Source: Streptomyces alboniger
GTDB lineage: Bacteria > Actinomycetota > Actinomycetes > Streptomycetales > Streptomycetaceae
Length of the DNA: 64,000 bases
Direction: 5' to 3'
Assembly: GCF_008704395.1 (NCBI RefSeq)
Contig: NZ_CP023695.1
Coordinates: 3,906,001 to 3,970,000 of the forward strand
A model generated the notes under the pieces. The model searched no databases, was not told the origin of the DNA, and worked only from the letters and a program-made list of their open reading frames with translations. Position 1 is the stretch's first letter. Each line of letters starts with the position of its first letter. Of this stretch, positions 18,849 through 26,056 are shown piece after piece. The position numbers and the translations under genes were made by a program.

Positions 18849-19331
18849 ATGACCGTCCGACCCGTGGTCAAGCGCACCGCACGCGCCGTCCTGCTGGACG
18901 GAGACGACCTGATCCTGATCAAGCGGACCAAGCCCGGCGTCGATCCGTACTGGATCACCCCTGGCGGTGGCGTGGAGCCGGACGACGCCACCGTCGTCGA
19001 CGCGCTCCATCGCGAGGTGCACGAGGAACTCGGCGCCAAGATCACCGACGTCGTGCCCTGCTTCGTCGACACCGTGGAGCACATCGGCGAGGACGGCGGC
19101 GCGACCGGAGTGAAGGTGCAGCACTTCTTCGTATGCCGCCTGGAATCCATGGACACCGGACAGCGGCACGGCCCCGAGGTCGAGGAGCCGTGCGGCGAGT
19201 ACGAGATCGTGCATGTGCCGTTCACCCGGGTCGGCATCGCCTCGGTCCATCTCGTACCGCTGTCACTGCGGCACTACCTGGACGGCAACATCGAGGGCGT
19301 ACGCGCGATGCACGCCCCTGACCTCGGTTAA
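18849..19331 (+). CDS. Nudix hydrolase
   Basis: 160-residue Nudix-fold hydrolase, likely cleaving a nucleoside diphosphate-linked substrate. The box reads G-VEPDD-A-TVVDALH-REVHEELGA, so the Glu of the GX5E element is Ala while the catalytic REVHEELG half is intact. Start MTVRPVVKRTARAVLLDG at ATG 18849. Its TAA stop shares the TTAA tetranucleotide with the stop of the convergent globin gene. Substrate unknown. Confidence 0.87.
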   Translation: MTVRPVVKRTARAVLLDGDDLILIKRTKPGVDPYWITPGGGVEPDDATVVDALHREVHEELGAKITDVVPCFVDTVEHIGEDGGATGVKVQHFFVCRLESMDTGQRHGPEVEEPCGEYEIVHVPFTRVGIASVHLVPLSLRHYLDGNIEGVRAMHAPDLG

Positions 19332-21127
19332 TCCCCCGCTGCCGCCGCCACGAGTTCCTCGACGGAGTCGTGGCGGATCCGGCCCTCGGGGATGCCCGCG
19401 TCCCTGAGGACGTCCACGCCGCTGCGGATCATGCCGGGCGGTCCTGAGAGGTACGCGTCGTACTCGTTCCAGGGGCCGTACTCGCGCACGGCGTCCGGCA
19501 GTTGGATCCCCTGGTCGACGATCGGGCGTACGGCGAGCCAGGGGTGGGTCTGCTGGAGTCGCAGCATCGTGTCGATGTCGTACAGGTCGTGGTCGGTGCG
19601 GGCGCCGTAGAACACCTCGACCGGGCGCCTTCTGCCGTGCTCGGCGACGTCCTCGACCAGGGCTTTGATGGGCGCGATGCCCGTGCCGCCGCCCAGGCAC
19701 AGCAGACCGCTGTCGGTGGTGTGGTCGACGGTCATGGAACCCGCGGGCGGGCCGAGCCGCAGTACGTCGCCGGGGCGGGCGTGGTGCACCAGGGCGTTGG
19801 AGACCCAGCCCGCCGGAACCGCCTTGACGTGGAAGGACAGCAGGCCGTCGGAGCGCGGCGCCGACGCGAAGGAGTAGTGCCGCCAGATCCGCGGCCACCA
19901 GGGGGTCTCCAGGCTGGTGTACTGCCCGGCGAGGAAGGGATAGGGCTGGTCCGGGCGGACGGTGACCACGGCTATGTCCGGGGTCCTGAGGTCGTGCGAG
20001 ACGACCTCCGCGAACCACCAGGCGGGAGCGCGCAGTTCGTCCTCCGCGGCAGCGTCGATCATGACCTGGGAGATCGTCGTGTACGTGCGGACCCAGGCGG
20101 CCTCGGTCTCCGCGTCCCAGAGCGCGCTCGCGTACCGGCTCAGCGAAGCGATCAGACATTCGCCGACGGCCGGATAGTGCTCGGGCCGGGTGCCGTACTT
20201 GCGGTGTCCGCGGCCGAGGTTCTTCAGGTACGAGACGAGCACGTCGGTGTGGTCGATGTGCTCGGCCGCCGTCAGCAGCGCCTTGAGGAGGCGGTCCCGC
20301 TGGGTGTCCATCGCGGCGGGGAACAGGGCGCGCAGATCGGGGTGGCGGGTGAAGAGCAGTGCGTAGAAGTACGAGGTGACCTGGTCGGCGACCGGGCCGA
20401 TCTCGGCCATCGTGCGCTGCACCAGGGCGGCGTCGGGGGACGCGGGCTTCGACGGCTTCGCCAGCTTCGCCGACTGGGCGAGGGCTTCGGCCTCCGGCTC
20501 GGCTGTTTCCGGGGACAGCCGGGGCCCGGGGGGCACTGGGGACGGCTGCGGCTCGGCGTCGGCGGACGGGTCCCGCTCCAGTACGGAGGGGGCGGTCGCG
20601 CGGGCCTGGGTTGTCGCGGCGGGAGCAGTCGCAGCGGGAGCAGTTGGGGCGGGAGCAGTTGGGGCGGCGGTATGGGCGGCGGTCGTAGCGGCGTGGGCGG
20701 TCGAGGCCGTAGGGGCGTTGACGGTTGCACGGGCCGCCGGTATTCGCTCGACCGCGGACGCGGCGGGCTCCGGGGTGGGCGCGGACTCGACGGCGGGCGC
20801 CGGCTCAGCCCTGGTCGCGGGCTCAGCCGTGGGCATGGAAGCGGCTGTGGGCGCGGGCCCGGCAGTGGGAGCGGCACCGGGAGTGGCCGCGGGCCCGGCG
20901 GTGGGCGCGGGAGCCGCGGTGGGCGCCGGAGCGGGCGCTGCGGCCTCAGGCCTGCCCAGGGGGCGTATCGCGGTCGGTCGGCGCGCCTCGGCGGCTACCT
21001 CCGGGGCGTCGGCGCCGGGCTGCTGCTGTCCTTCCTCCGGCCGCTTGGGCGGCCTGCGCGGGGTGAACCAGCCGCTCCCAGCGCCCGAAGTGCCGTCGTC
21101 CCCCGACGTGGTGGTCGGAGCGTCCAT
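19328..21127 (-). CDS. Globin-FAD/NAD reductase (flavohaemoglobin-like) with long Ala/Pro-rich N-terminus
   Basis: Three-part protein of 599 residues. After a polar N-terminus, residues about 70-215 are an Ala/Pro/Thr-rich low-complexity region. A globin domain follows (about 235-370; TSYFYALLFTRHPDLRALFP and LGRGHRKYGTRPEHYPAVGE with the likely proximal haem His). Then a ferredoxin-reductase module: RHYSFASAP near 419 for FAD and GGGTGIAPIKAL near 480 for NAD(P)H. Flavohaemoglobins of this type oxidise nitric oxide to nitrate. Start ATG 21127 has a GGCGAGG upstream. The upstream gap to 21516 holds only an inverted repeat (21331-21353). Confidence 0.87.
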   Translation of the reverse strand: MDAPTTTSGDDGTSGAGSGWFTPRRPPKRPEEGQQQPGADAPEVAAEARRPTAIRPLGRPEAAAPAPAPTAAPAPTAGPAATPGAAPTAGPAPTAASMPTAEPATRAEPAPAVESAPTPEPAASAVERIPAARATVNAPTASTAHAATTAAHTAAPTAPAPTAPAATAPAATTQARATAPSVLERDPSADAEPQPSPVPPGPRLSPETAEPEAEALAQSAKLAKPSKPASPDAALVQRTMAEIGPVADQVTSYFYALLFTRHPDLRALFPAAMDTQRDRLLKALLTAAEHIDHTDVLVSYLKNLGRGHRKYGTRPEHYPAVGECLIASLSRYASALWDAETEAAWVRTYTTISQVMIDAAAEDELRAPAWWFAEVVSHDLRTPDIAVVTVRPDQPYPFLAGQYTSLETPWWPRIWRHYSFASAPRSDGLLSFHVKAVPAGWVSNALVHHARPGDVLRLGPPAGSMTVDHTTDSGLLCLGGGTGIAPIKALVEDVAEHGRRRPVEVFYGARTDHDLYDIDTMLRLQQTHPWLAVRPIVDQGIQLPDAVREYGPWNEYDAYLSGPPGMIRSGVDVLRDAGIPEGRIRHDSVEELVAAAAGD

Positions 21128-21330
21128 GCTGTGCCTCGCCTCGAACATCTCTCGGTCGGTGTGTGCGCTTCCTGCCGGAAGTCGTCTGCTTTCCCCGCTC
21201 TGTCTCGTCGGCCGATCCGGCCACATTGAACCTCGGATTCCCGAACTACGGACAAGTAGGTCAAGAATGTGACATTGGCCGCAGCCATCTCACCGCAGCA
21301 TCCCATTCACGGCCGCCGCGTCGGCCGCAT

Positions 21331-21353
21331 ATCGAGAAGGACCGACTCTCGAT
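21331..21353. repeat. Inverted repeat upstream of the flavohaemoglobin-like gene
   Basis: ATCGAGA (21331-21337) and TCTCGAT (21347-21353) face each other across 9 nt in the 389-bp gap between the globin gene and the HAD fragment. It may be an operator; nothing else is visible in that gap. Confidence 0.35.
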
Positions 21354-21516
21354 CTCCGTGCCTCGATAGGCTTCGCCACCTGCGCGCGTGCCCCCCCCAG
21401 GATGTGAGGAAGCACACCCGGCACGGACCGGAGTCGACCATACCGGCAGCCGTCCGGCACACAAGCCCCCTTCCCTTCCTCGGGAATTCAACGCCTCCGC
21501 CTGCCAATTGCCTCAA

Positions 21517-21906
21517 TTAGCGGGCTTGCCGCACCAATTCGTACGCCTTACGCAGGTCCCGCCCGACATAGGAGTGGGTGGCCAGGCTCACCAGTCGCGG
21601 ATCGGCAATGATCGCGACGGAAACCGGCACCGCCCCGAAGAGCCTCACGTCGGAGAGCGAGTCGCCGTACACGACGCAGTCGCCGCGGTCGACCCCGAAC
21701 TCTTCACAGAGGCCGTTCGCGATCTCCACCTTGGCCGCCGCGTCGAGAAGGCCCGTGGGCTCGACGGGCTCGGTGAACGGCACGGCCGGGAACCGCGACC
21801 CGTGCGCGGCATGCGCACCCCAACCGATGAGTCGCTCCACGAAGAAGGACGGCGAGAGCGTCACCACCGCGCAGTAGTCGCCGGCCTCCCTGATCCAGTT
21901 CCAAGT
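21517..21906 (-). pseudogene. 3' fragment of a HAD-superfamily phosphatase gene
   Basis: Coding homology runs from TWNWIREAGDYCAVVTLSPS to the stop at 21517, about 130 residues. It shows the C-terminal HAD motifs: a motif III lysine (AAAKVEIANGLCEEF) and motif IV VYGDSLSDVRLFG, as in phosphoserine-phosphatase-like HAD-IB enzymes. The N-terminal half with the essential DxD nucleophile motif is missing: upstream of about 21906 the frame becomes Arg/Gly-rich sequence antisense to another coding stretch. It cannot be an active phosphatase. The break coincides with the truncated rightward fragment that begins there. Confidence 0.7.
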
Positions 21907-21912
21907 GTCCTG

Positions 21913-22230
21913 TATACGAAGTTCTGGCTGACGCCGGCCACCACGACGACCTCGGCCTTCGCGCTGCGCCCGGGGGTCGACGACTCGGTCAGGACGGTGG
22001 CCGCGGGCCACCCGGTGGCCGATACGACGGGCTTGATCGCTGGCCCTCCCGTCTCGCTCAGCGCCTACCTGTTCATGACGGTCCTTTCGGTGCTCAAGCC
22101 CTGGGGACTCACCCGCCGCGGCCAGAAGCAGCATGCCCAGAAGCCGCGTGACCAGAAGCCGCGAGACCAAATGCGGCGTGCTTCTGCCCACAAACGGGTG
22201 GACGCCGAGGACGTACGTCGGACAGCCTGA
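21913..22230 (+). pseudogene. 3' fragment of an unrecognised rightward gene
   Basis: From about 21913 to the TGA at 22230 one frame has strongly G/C-biased third positions and protein-like sequence: TKFWLTPATTTTSAFALRPG, VADTTGLIAGPPVSLSAYLF, MTVLSVLKPWGLTRR, then a basic tail with tandem QKPRD units. No start codon or ribosome binding site opens it and its left end abuts the HAD fragment. It appears to be the C-terminal part of a gene once divergent from the HAD gene; the shared 5' region is gone. Parent family not recognised. Confidence 0.5.
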
Positions 22231-22235
22231 CCCGG

Positions 22236-23105
22236 GTGTCGACACCTTCCCTCTCCGCACTCCCCGTCCGCCGGCTCACCCCCCGCGACCTGACGTCCTG
22301 CGCCGATCTGTCCGAGGACCGGGGCTGGCCCCGTGAAGAACACAAATGGGGCCTCCTGCTCTCGGCCGGAACGGGCTACGGCATCGACGACCCCGACGGC
22401 AACGGCCTTATCGGTGTGTACGTAGTGACCCGGTACGGCCCGCTGGAACGCCCCGGCCTTGAGGCGATCGGCATGGTCCTCGTCGCCGAGCGGTACGCCC
22501 GCCGGGGCATCGGCCGCCGGCTGATGCGGCACGCCATCGAGCAGGCGGCCACTGTCCCGCTGACGCTCCACGCCACGCCCAACGGCCGTCCCCTCTACGA
22601 GCAGCTCGGCTTCAAGGCGATCGGCCGTGCCGAGATGGTCCGCGGACACTTCACGCCCTCGGGTCCGCTACCCGACATCGCCACCCGCCCGGCCACCGCG
22701 GAGGACCTGACCGCCATCCTCCGCCTCGACACGGCGGTCTTCGGCCACGACCGGACGCATGTGATCACCAGGCTCCCCGCCTTCACCGACCAGCTCCGCA
22801 TCGCGGAGGCCGACGGCGAGATCATCGGGTACGCGGGGGCCTGGCCGAACATGGACACCCATGTCGTCGGCCCGCTCATCGCCCGGGACACGGCGACCGC
22901 GAAGGCACTCATCGCCTCCCTCGCCGCTCACACCGACCGCCCGCTGCGCACCGACATCGACGTACGGCACGAAGAGCTGCTGGCCTGGGTGAAGGCGAGC
23001 GGCCTCGAAGCCGTCGCCTTCAACACGGTGATGGCCTACGGCACGCCCGAGCTGCCCGGCGACTGGACCCGCCGCTTCGCACCGCTGACGGTGGCCACGG
23101 GCTGA
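22236..23105 (+). CDS. GNAT N-acetyltransferase (two-domain)
   Basis: 289-residue acetyltransferase. The N-terminal GNAT domain (about 10-130) has the acetyl-CoA loop in AERYARRGIGRRLMRHAIE and the late motif PLYEQLGFKAIGR; the C-terminal part is a second GNAT-like fold of the Acetyltransf_18 kind. GTG start 22236 lies 5 bp after the stop of the truncated upstream fragment and lacks a good Shine-Dalgarno, suggesting it was once translationally coupled to that gene. Substrate unknown. Confidence 0.85.
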   Translation: MSTPSLSALPVRRLTPRDLTSCADLSEDRGWPREEHKWGLLLSAGTGYGIDDPDGNGLIGVYVVTRYGPLERPGLEAIGMVLVAERYARRGIGRRLMRHAIEQAATVPLTLHATPNGRPLYEQLGFKAIGRAEMVRGHFTPSGPLPDIATRPATAEDLTAILRLDTAVFGHDRTHVITRLPAFTDQLRIAEADGEIIGYAGAWPNMDTHVVGPLIARDTATAKALIASLAAHTDRPLRTDIDVRHEELLAWVKASGLEAVAFNTVMAYGTPELPGDWTRRFAPLTVATG

Positions 23106-23192
23106 CACGGCCATGGGGCTCGGGGCACGGCACCGGCACGGCACGGAAAGCCTGGGACGACCCTGATAATCGTCCGCCTCCGTAGGAGCGCG

Positions 23193-23612
23193 TTACGCGA
23201 GGACCTTCACGGCCTCCGTCGCGAACCCGTGGTCCTGTTCGGGCGCACCGCCGCCGACGCCGATCGCGCCGATCAGGCGGCCGTCGCGGTGGACCGGCAC
23301 CCCGCCCGCGATGAAGAGCAGCGGCCGGTCGAGAGCGGTGGGCAGGGTGTGGAAGAGGCCGCCGGGCTGCACGGCGTCGACCAGATCGGCGGTCGGGGCG
23401 TTCAGCTGGAGGGCGGTGTACGCCTTGCGGGTGCTGGTCTCGCCGGAGATCAGCACGGCCCGGTCGTCACGCCGGAAGGCGAGGAGGTGGCCGCCCGCGT
23501 CCAGGACGGTGACGCTGACTGTCACATCGGCGGCCTCGGCGGCGCGACAGGCCGCGGTGACGAGTGCTTCCGCGTCCTCGATGGTCAGCGGGGCGACGGC
23601 GGTGGTGCTCAT
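23193..23612 (-). CDS. GlcG/HbpS-family (DUF336) protein
   Basis: 139-residue single-domain GlcG/HbpS-like protein. HbpS of S. reticuli is a haem-binding sensor and others are linked to glycolate or diol metabolism. Seen: VTVLDAGGHLLAFRRDD, TSTRKAYTALQL and GAIGVGGGAPEQDHGFATEA, all family signatures. There is no signal peptide, so it is probably cytoplasmic. It sits 44 bp downstream of the MFS gene and is probably co-transcribed with it. Confidence 0.88.
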   Translation of the reverse strand: MSTTAVAPLTIEDAEALVTAACRAAEAADVTVSVTVLDAGGHLLAFRRDDRAVLISGETSTRKAYTALQLNAPTADLVDAVQPGGLFHTLPTALDRPLLFIAGGVPVHRDGRLIGAIGVGGGAPEQDHGFATEAVKVLA

Positions 23613-23656
23613 GAGAGGTGCTCCTTGTGGGTGGTGCCGGTGAGTCGGGGGAGAGG

Positions 23657-24871
23657 TCAGTGGTGGACGGGCGTGGCCTGCTCGACGGGCGCCCCGCCGG
23701 TCACGACGAGGCTCGGGGCAGCCGCGGTCGAGCGGCGCTCCAGCGCGGCCGAGAGGATGGCCAGGACGAGGGCGGATGCCGCGAGGGCCGCGCCGACCCA
23801 GTTCGGGGCGGTGTAGCCGAGGCCGGCGGCGATGACGAGGCCGCCGAGCCAGGCCGAGAGGGCGTTGCCGAGGTTGAAGGCGCCGATGTTGACGGCCGAG
23901 GCGAGGGTGGGGGCGCCGGAGGCCTGGTCGAGGACGCGCTTTTGCAGCGGTGGGACGGTCGCGAAGCCCAGCGCGCCGATCAGGGCGATGGTCACGGCGG
24001 CCGCGATCTTGTTGTGTGCGGTGAGCGTGAAGAGGGAGAGCACGACGGCCAGGGCGCCCAGGGAGACGTAGAGCAGCGGCATCAGCGCACGGTCGGCGAG
24101 CTTCCCGCCGACCAGGTTGCCGGCGACCATGCCGAGACCGAACAGGACGAGCAGCCAGGTGACGGAGGAGTCCGCGTAACCGGCGACGTCCGTCATCATC
24201 GGGGCCAGGTAGGTGACGGCGGCGAAGACCCCGCCGAAGCCGAAGACGGTCATCGCCATGGCCAGCAGCACCTGTACGTTGCGGAAGGCGGCCAGTTCAT
24301 GGCGGAGCCGTACGCCTTCGGGCTTCGGCAGGTCCGGAACGAGCTTGGCGACGCCCGCCAGGCCGACGACGCCGAGCGCCGCGACGAGACCGAAGGTCGT
24401 CCGCCAGCCGAGCGTCTGCCCGACGAAGGTGCCGAGCGGCACACCCACCACGTTGGCCACGGTCAGGCCCGTGAACATCATGGCGATCGCGCCGGCCTTC
24501 TTCTCGGGCGCCACCAGCTCGGCCGCGACGACCGAGCCGATTCCGAAGAAGGCACCGTGGGCGAGGGAGGCGATGACACGGCCCGCCAGCATCACGCCGA
24601 AGACGGGGGCTGCGGCGGAGAGCAGATTGCCCGCGATGAACAGGCCCATCAGCAGCATCAGCATCCGCTTGCGCGAGATCTTGGTGCCGAGGGCTGTCAT
24701 CAGCGGGGCACCCAGGACGACACCTAGGGCGTAACCGGTGACGAGGAAGCCGGCCGTGGGGATGGAGACGCCGAAGTCACCCGCGACCTCGGGGAGCAGC
24801 CCCATGATCACGAACTCGGTGGTTCCGATCCCGAAGGCCCCGATCGCGAGGGCCAGGAGCGCGAGAGGCAT
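23657..24871 (-). CDS. MFS transporter (DHA1 drug-efflux type)
   Basis: 404-residue major facilitator with 12 predicted helices; the N-terminus MPLALLALAIGAFGIGTTEF and the GRVIASLAHGAFFGIGS segment are typical of AraJ/chloramphenicol-type exporters. ATG 24871 is preceded by GGAAGG. It is divergent from a MarR regulator (start 25012), the usual arrangement for a repressor-controlled efflux pump. The 140-bp gap contains repeated TTGCA motifs that may be operators. Confidence 0.9.
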   Translation of the reverse strand: MPLALLALAIGAFGIGTTEFVIMGLLPEVAGDFGVSIPTAGFLVTGYALGVVLGAPLMTALGTKISRKRMLMLLMGLFIAGNLLSAAAPVFGVMLAGRVIASLAHGAFFGIGSVVAAELVAPEKKAGAIAMMFTGLTVANVVGVPLGTFVGQTLGWRTTFGLVAALGVVGLAGVAKLVPDLPKPEGVRLRHELAAFRNVQVLLAMAMTVFGFGGVFAAVTYLAPMMTDVAGYADSSVTWLLVLFGLGMVAGNLVGGKLADRALMPLLYVSLGALAVVLSLFTLTAHNKIAAAVTIALIGALGFATVPPLQKRVLDQASGAPTLASAVNIGAFNLGNALSAWLGGLVIAAGLGYTAPNWVGAALAASALVLAILSAALERRSTAAAPSLVVTGGAPVEQATPVHH

Positions 24872-24890
24872 GGACCTACCTTCCAAACGA

Positions 24891-24949
24891 TTGCATGTGC
24901 GCTTAGCGTGCGTCCACAATAATTGCAGACGCGGGTTACTTGCAAACGC
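24891..24949. promoter_or_regulatory. Repeated TTGCA motifs in the MFS/MarR divergent promoter
   Basis: TTGCATGTGCGC at 24891, TTGCAGACGC at 24923 and TTGCAAACGC at 24940 recur at 32 and 17 bp spacing between the divergent MFS and MarR starts. Candidate MarR operators by position only. Confidence 0.4.
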
Positions 24950-25011
24950 TGGATATTGCGTACGTGGCCTATCCTGGTCGTAGTCACTCCGGGACGGAGG
25001 CACCAAGAGCC

Positions 25012-25470
25012 ATGACAGCGACGGATCCCGCACTCACCGCCCTTGCGCAGGGCTGGTGCGCGCTCTCCCTGCTTCACGGGCAGATCGAGACCCACATCGA
25101 GCGCGCCCTTCAGGCCAAGCACGGCTTGAGCGTGCGCGAGTACTCCCTGCTCGACGTCCTCAGCCGCCAGCACGACGGCGAGGGCGGCCACCTTCAGATG
25201 AAGCAGGTCGCGGATGCCGTGGTGCTGAGCCAGAGCGCCACCACACGGCTGGTCACCCGCCTTGAGGACCGCGGACTGCTCTCGCGCTACCTGTGCCCCA
25301 CCGACCGTCGCGGCATCTACACGGACGTGAGCGAGGCCGGTGCCACGCTTCTCGACGAAGCTCGCCCCACCAACGACGCGGCTCTGCGCGAGGCACTCGA
25401 CGAGGCGGCGCGGAATCCCGAGCTCGCTCCGCTGGTCAGGGCCGTCGAAACGCTGCGCGTTCCCGCCTAG
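25012..25470 (+). CDS. MarR-family transcriptional regulator
   Basis: 152-residue MarR protein: dimerisation helix, winged helix-turn-helix (KQVADAVVLSQSATTRLVTR), wing with DRRGIYTDVSEAG, and C-terminal helices. ATG 25012 follows GGACGGAGG. Divergent from the MFS pump it probably represses; the following GNAT gene starts 9 bp after the stop, so it is in the same transcript. Confidence 0.92.
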   Translation: MTATDPALTALAQGWCALSLLHGQIETHIERALQAKHGLSVREYSLLDVLSRQHDGEGGHLQMKQVADAVVLSQSATTRLVTRLEDRGLLSRYLCPTDRRGIYTDVSEAGATLLDEARPTNDAALREALDEAARNPELAPLVRAVETLRVPA

Positions 25471-25479
25471 GCTGCGACC

Positions 25480-25932
25480 ATGGGAGACCTTGAGATACGC
25501 CCTGCCGTAGCCGACGACCTGCCTGCCATCGTCGCCATGCTCGCCGACGACCCACTGGGAGCCTCACGCGAGTCGCCGGACGACCTCACCCCGTACGTGA
25601 CCGCGTTCCAGCGTTTGGCCGATGACCCGAACCAGCATCTGGTCGTCGCCGCGCGCGAGGGGCGCGTGGTCGGCACGCTCCAGCTCACGATCATTCCGGG
25701 GCTCTCTCGTCAGGGCGCCACGCGGTCGATCATCGAAGGCGTCCGCGTCCATGCCGATGAGCGCGGCAGTGGGCTCGGGACGCGGTTCATGGAGTGGGCC
25801 GTCGAGGAATCCCGGCGCCAGGGCTGCCAGTTGGTGCAGCTGACCTCCGACGTCTCCCGCGGCGACGCCCACCGCTTCTACGAGCGATTCGGGTTCACCG
25901 CGTCGCATCTGGGCTTCAAGCTCCAGCTCTGA
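25480..25932 (+). CDS. GNAT N-acetyltransferase
   Basis: 150-residue single-domain acetyltransferase with the acetyl-CoA loop VHADERGSGLGTRFMEWAVE and C-terminal RFYERFGF. Second gene of a MarR-GNAT pair, so it may act in a resistance response with the divergent efflux pump (inference). It ends just before three tandem 9-bp repeats and the twin-parS hairpin. Confidence 0.9.
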   Translation: MGDLEIRPAVADDLPAIVAMLADDPLGASRESPDDLTPYVTAFQRLADDPNQHLVVAAREGRVVGTLQLTIIPGLSRQGATRSIIEGVRVHADERGSGLGTRFMEWAVEESRRQGCQLVQLTSDVSRGDAHRFYERFGFTASHLGFKLQL

Positions 25933-25934
25933 GG

Positions 25935-25961
25935 CGGCTCTTGCGGCTCTTGCGGCTCTTG
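25935..25961. repeat. Three tandem copies of a 9-bp unit
   Basis: CGGCTCTTG occurs three times head to tail immediately after the GNAT stop codon. Likely polymerase slippage. Confidence 0.8.
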
Positions 25962-25997
25962 ACGGGGCGCCCCGGCCCTTGACGCATGAGGGGGCAT

Positions 25998-26011
25998 GTT
26001 TCACGTGAAAC
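25998..26011. other. parS: parS site (left of a pair)
   Basis: Perfect GTTTCACGTGAAAC, 24 bp from a second copy (centre to centre), inside the left arm of a long hairpin. Confidence 0.9.
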
Positions 26012-26021
26012 AAGCCCCCTG

Positions 26022-26035
26022 GTTTCACGTGAAAC
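26022..26035. other. parS: parS site (right of a pair)
   Basis: Perfect GTTTCACGTGAAAC in the right arm of the same hairpin. Confidence 0.9.
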
Positions 26036-26056
26036 ATGCCCCCTCGTCACCAGCTC

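Larger units (their letters stand above)
25988..26045. terminator. Large hairpin formed by two parS sites, between convergent genes
   Basis: A 24-bp arm (25988-26011, from GAGGGGGCAT through parS) is perfectly complementary to 26022-26045 across a 10-nt loop. Each arm contains a full parS palindrome. It lies between the stops of the GNAT gene and the leftward serine hydrolase gene, so it would act as a bidirectional terminator. Confidence 0.75.

Noticed and set aside
21913..21923. TATACGAAGTT, resembling one arm of a loxP site, at the deletion junction
   Set aside because: Only 11 of 13 bases of a single arm match, there is no second arm or 8-bp core, and a lone arm has no known function; probably chance.
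21388..22230. The full 280-codon plus-strand frame as an intact gene
   Set aside because: Its left half is antisense to the HAD fragment and has no coding bias; only the right part after about 21913 looks real.
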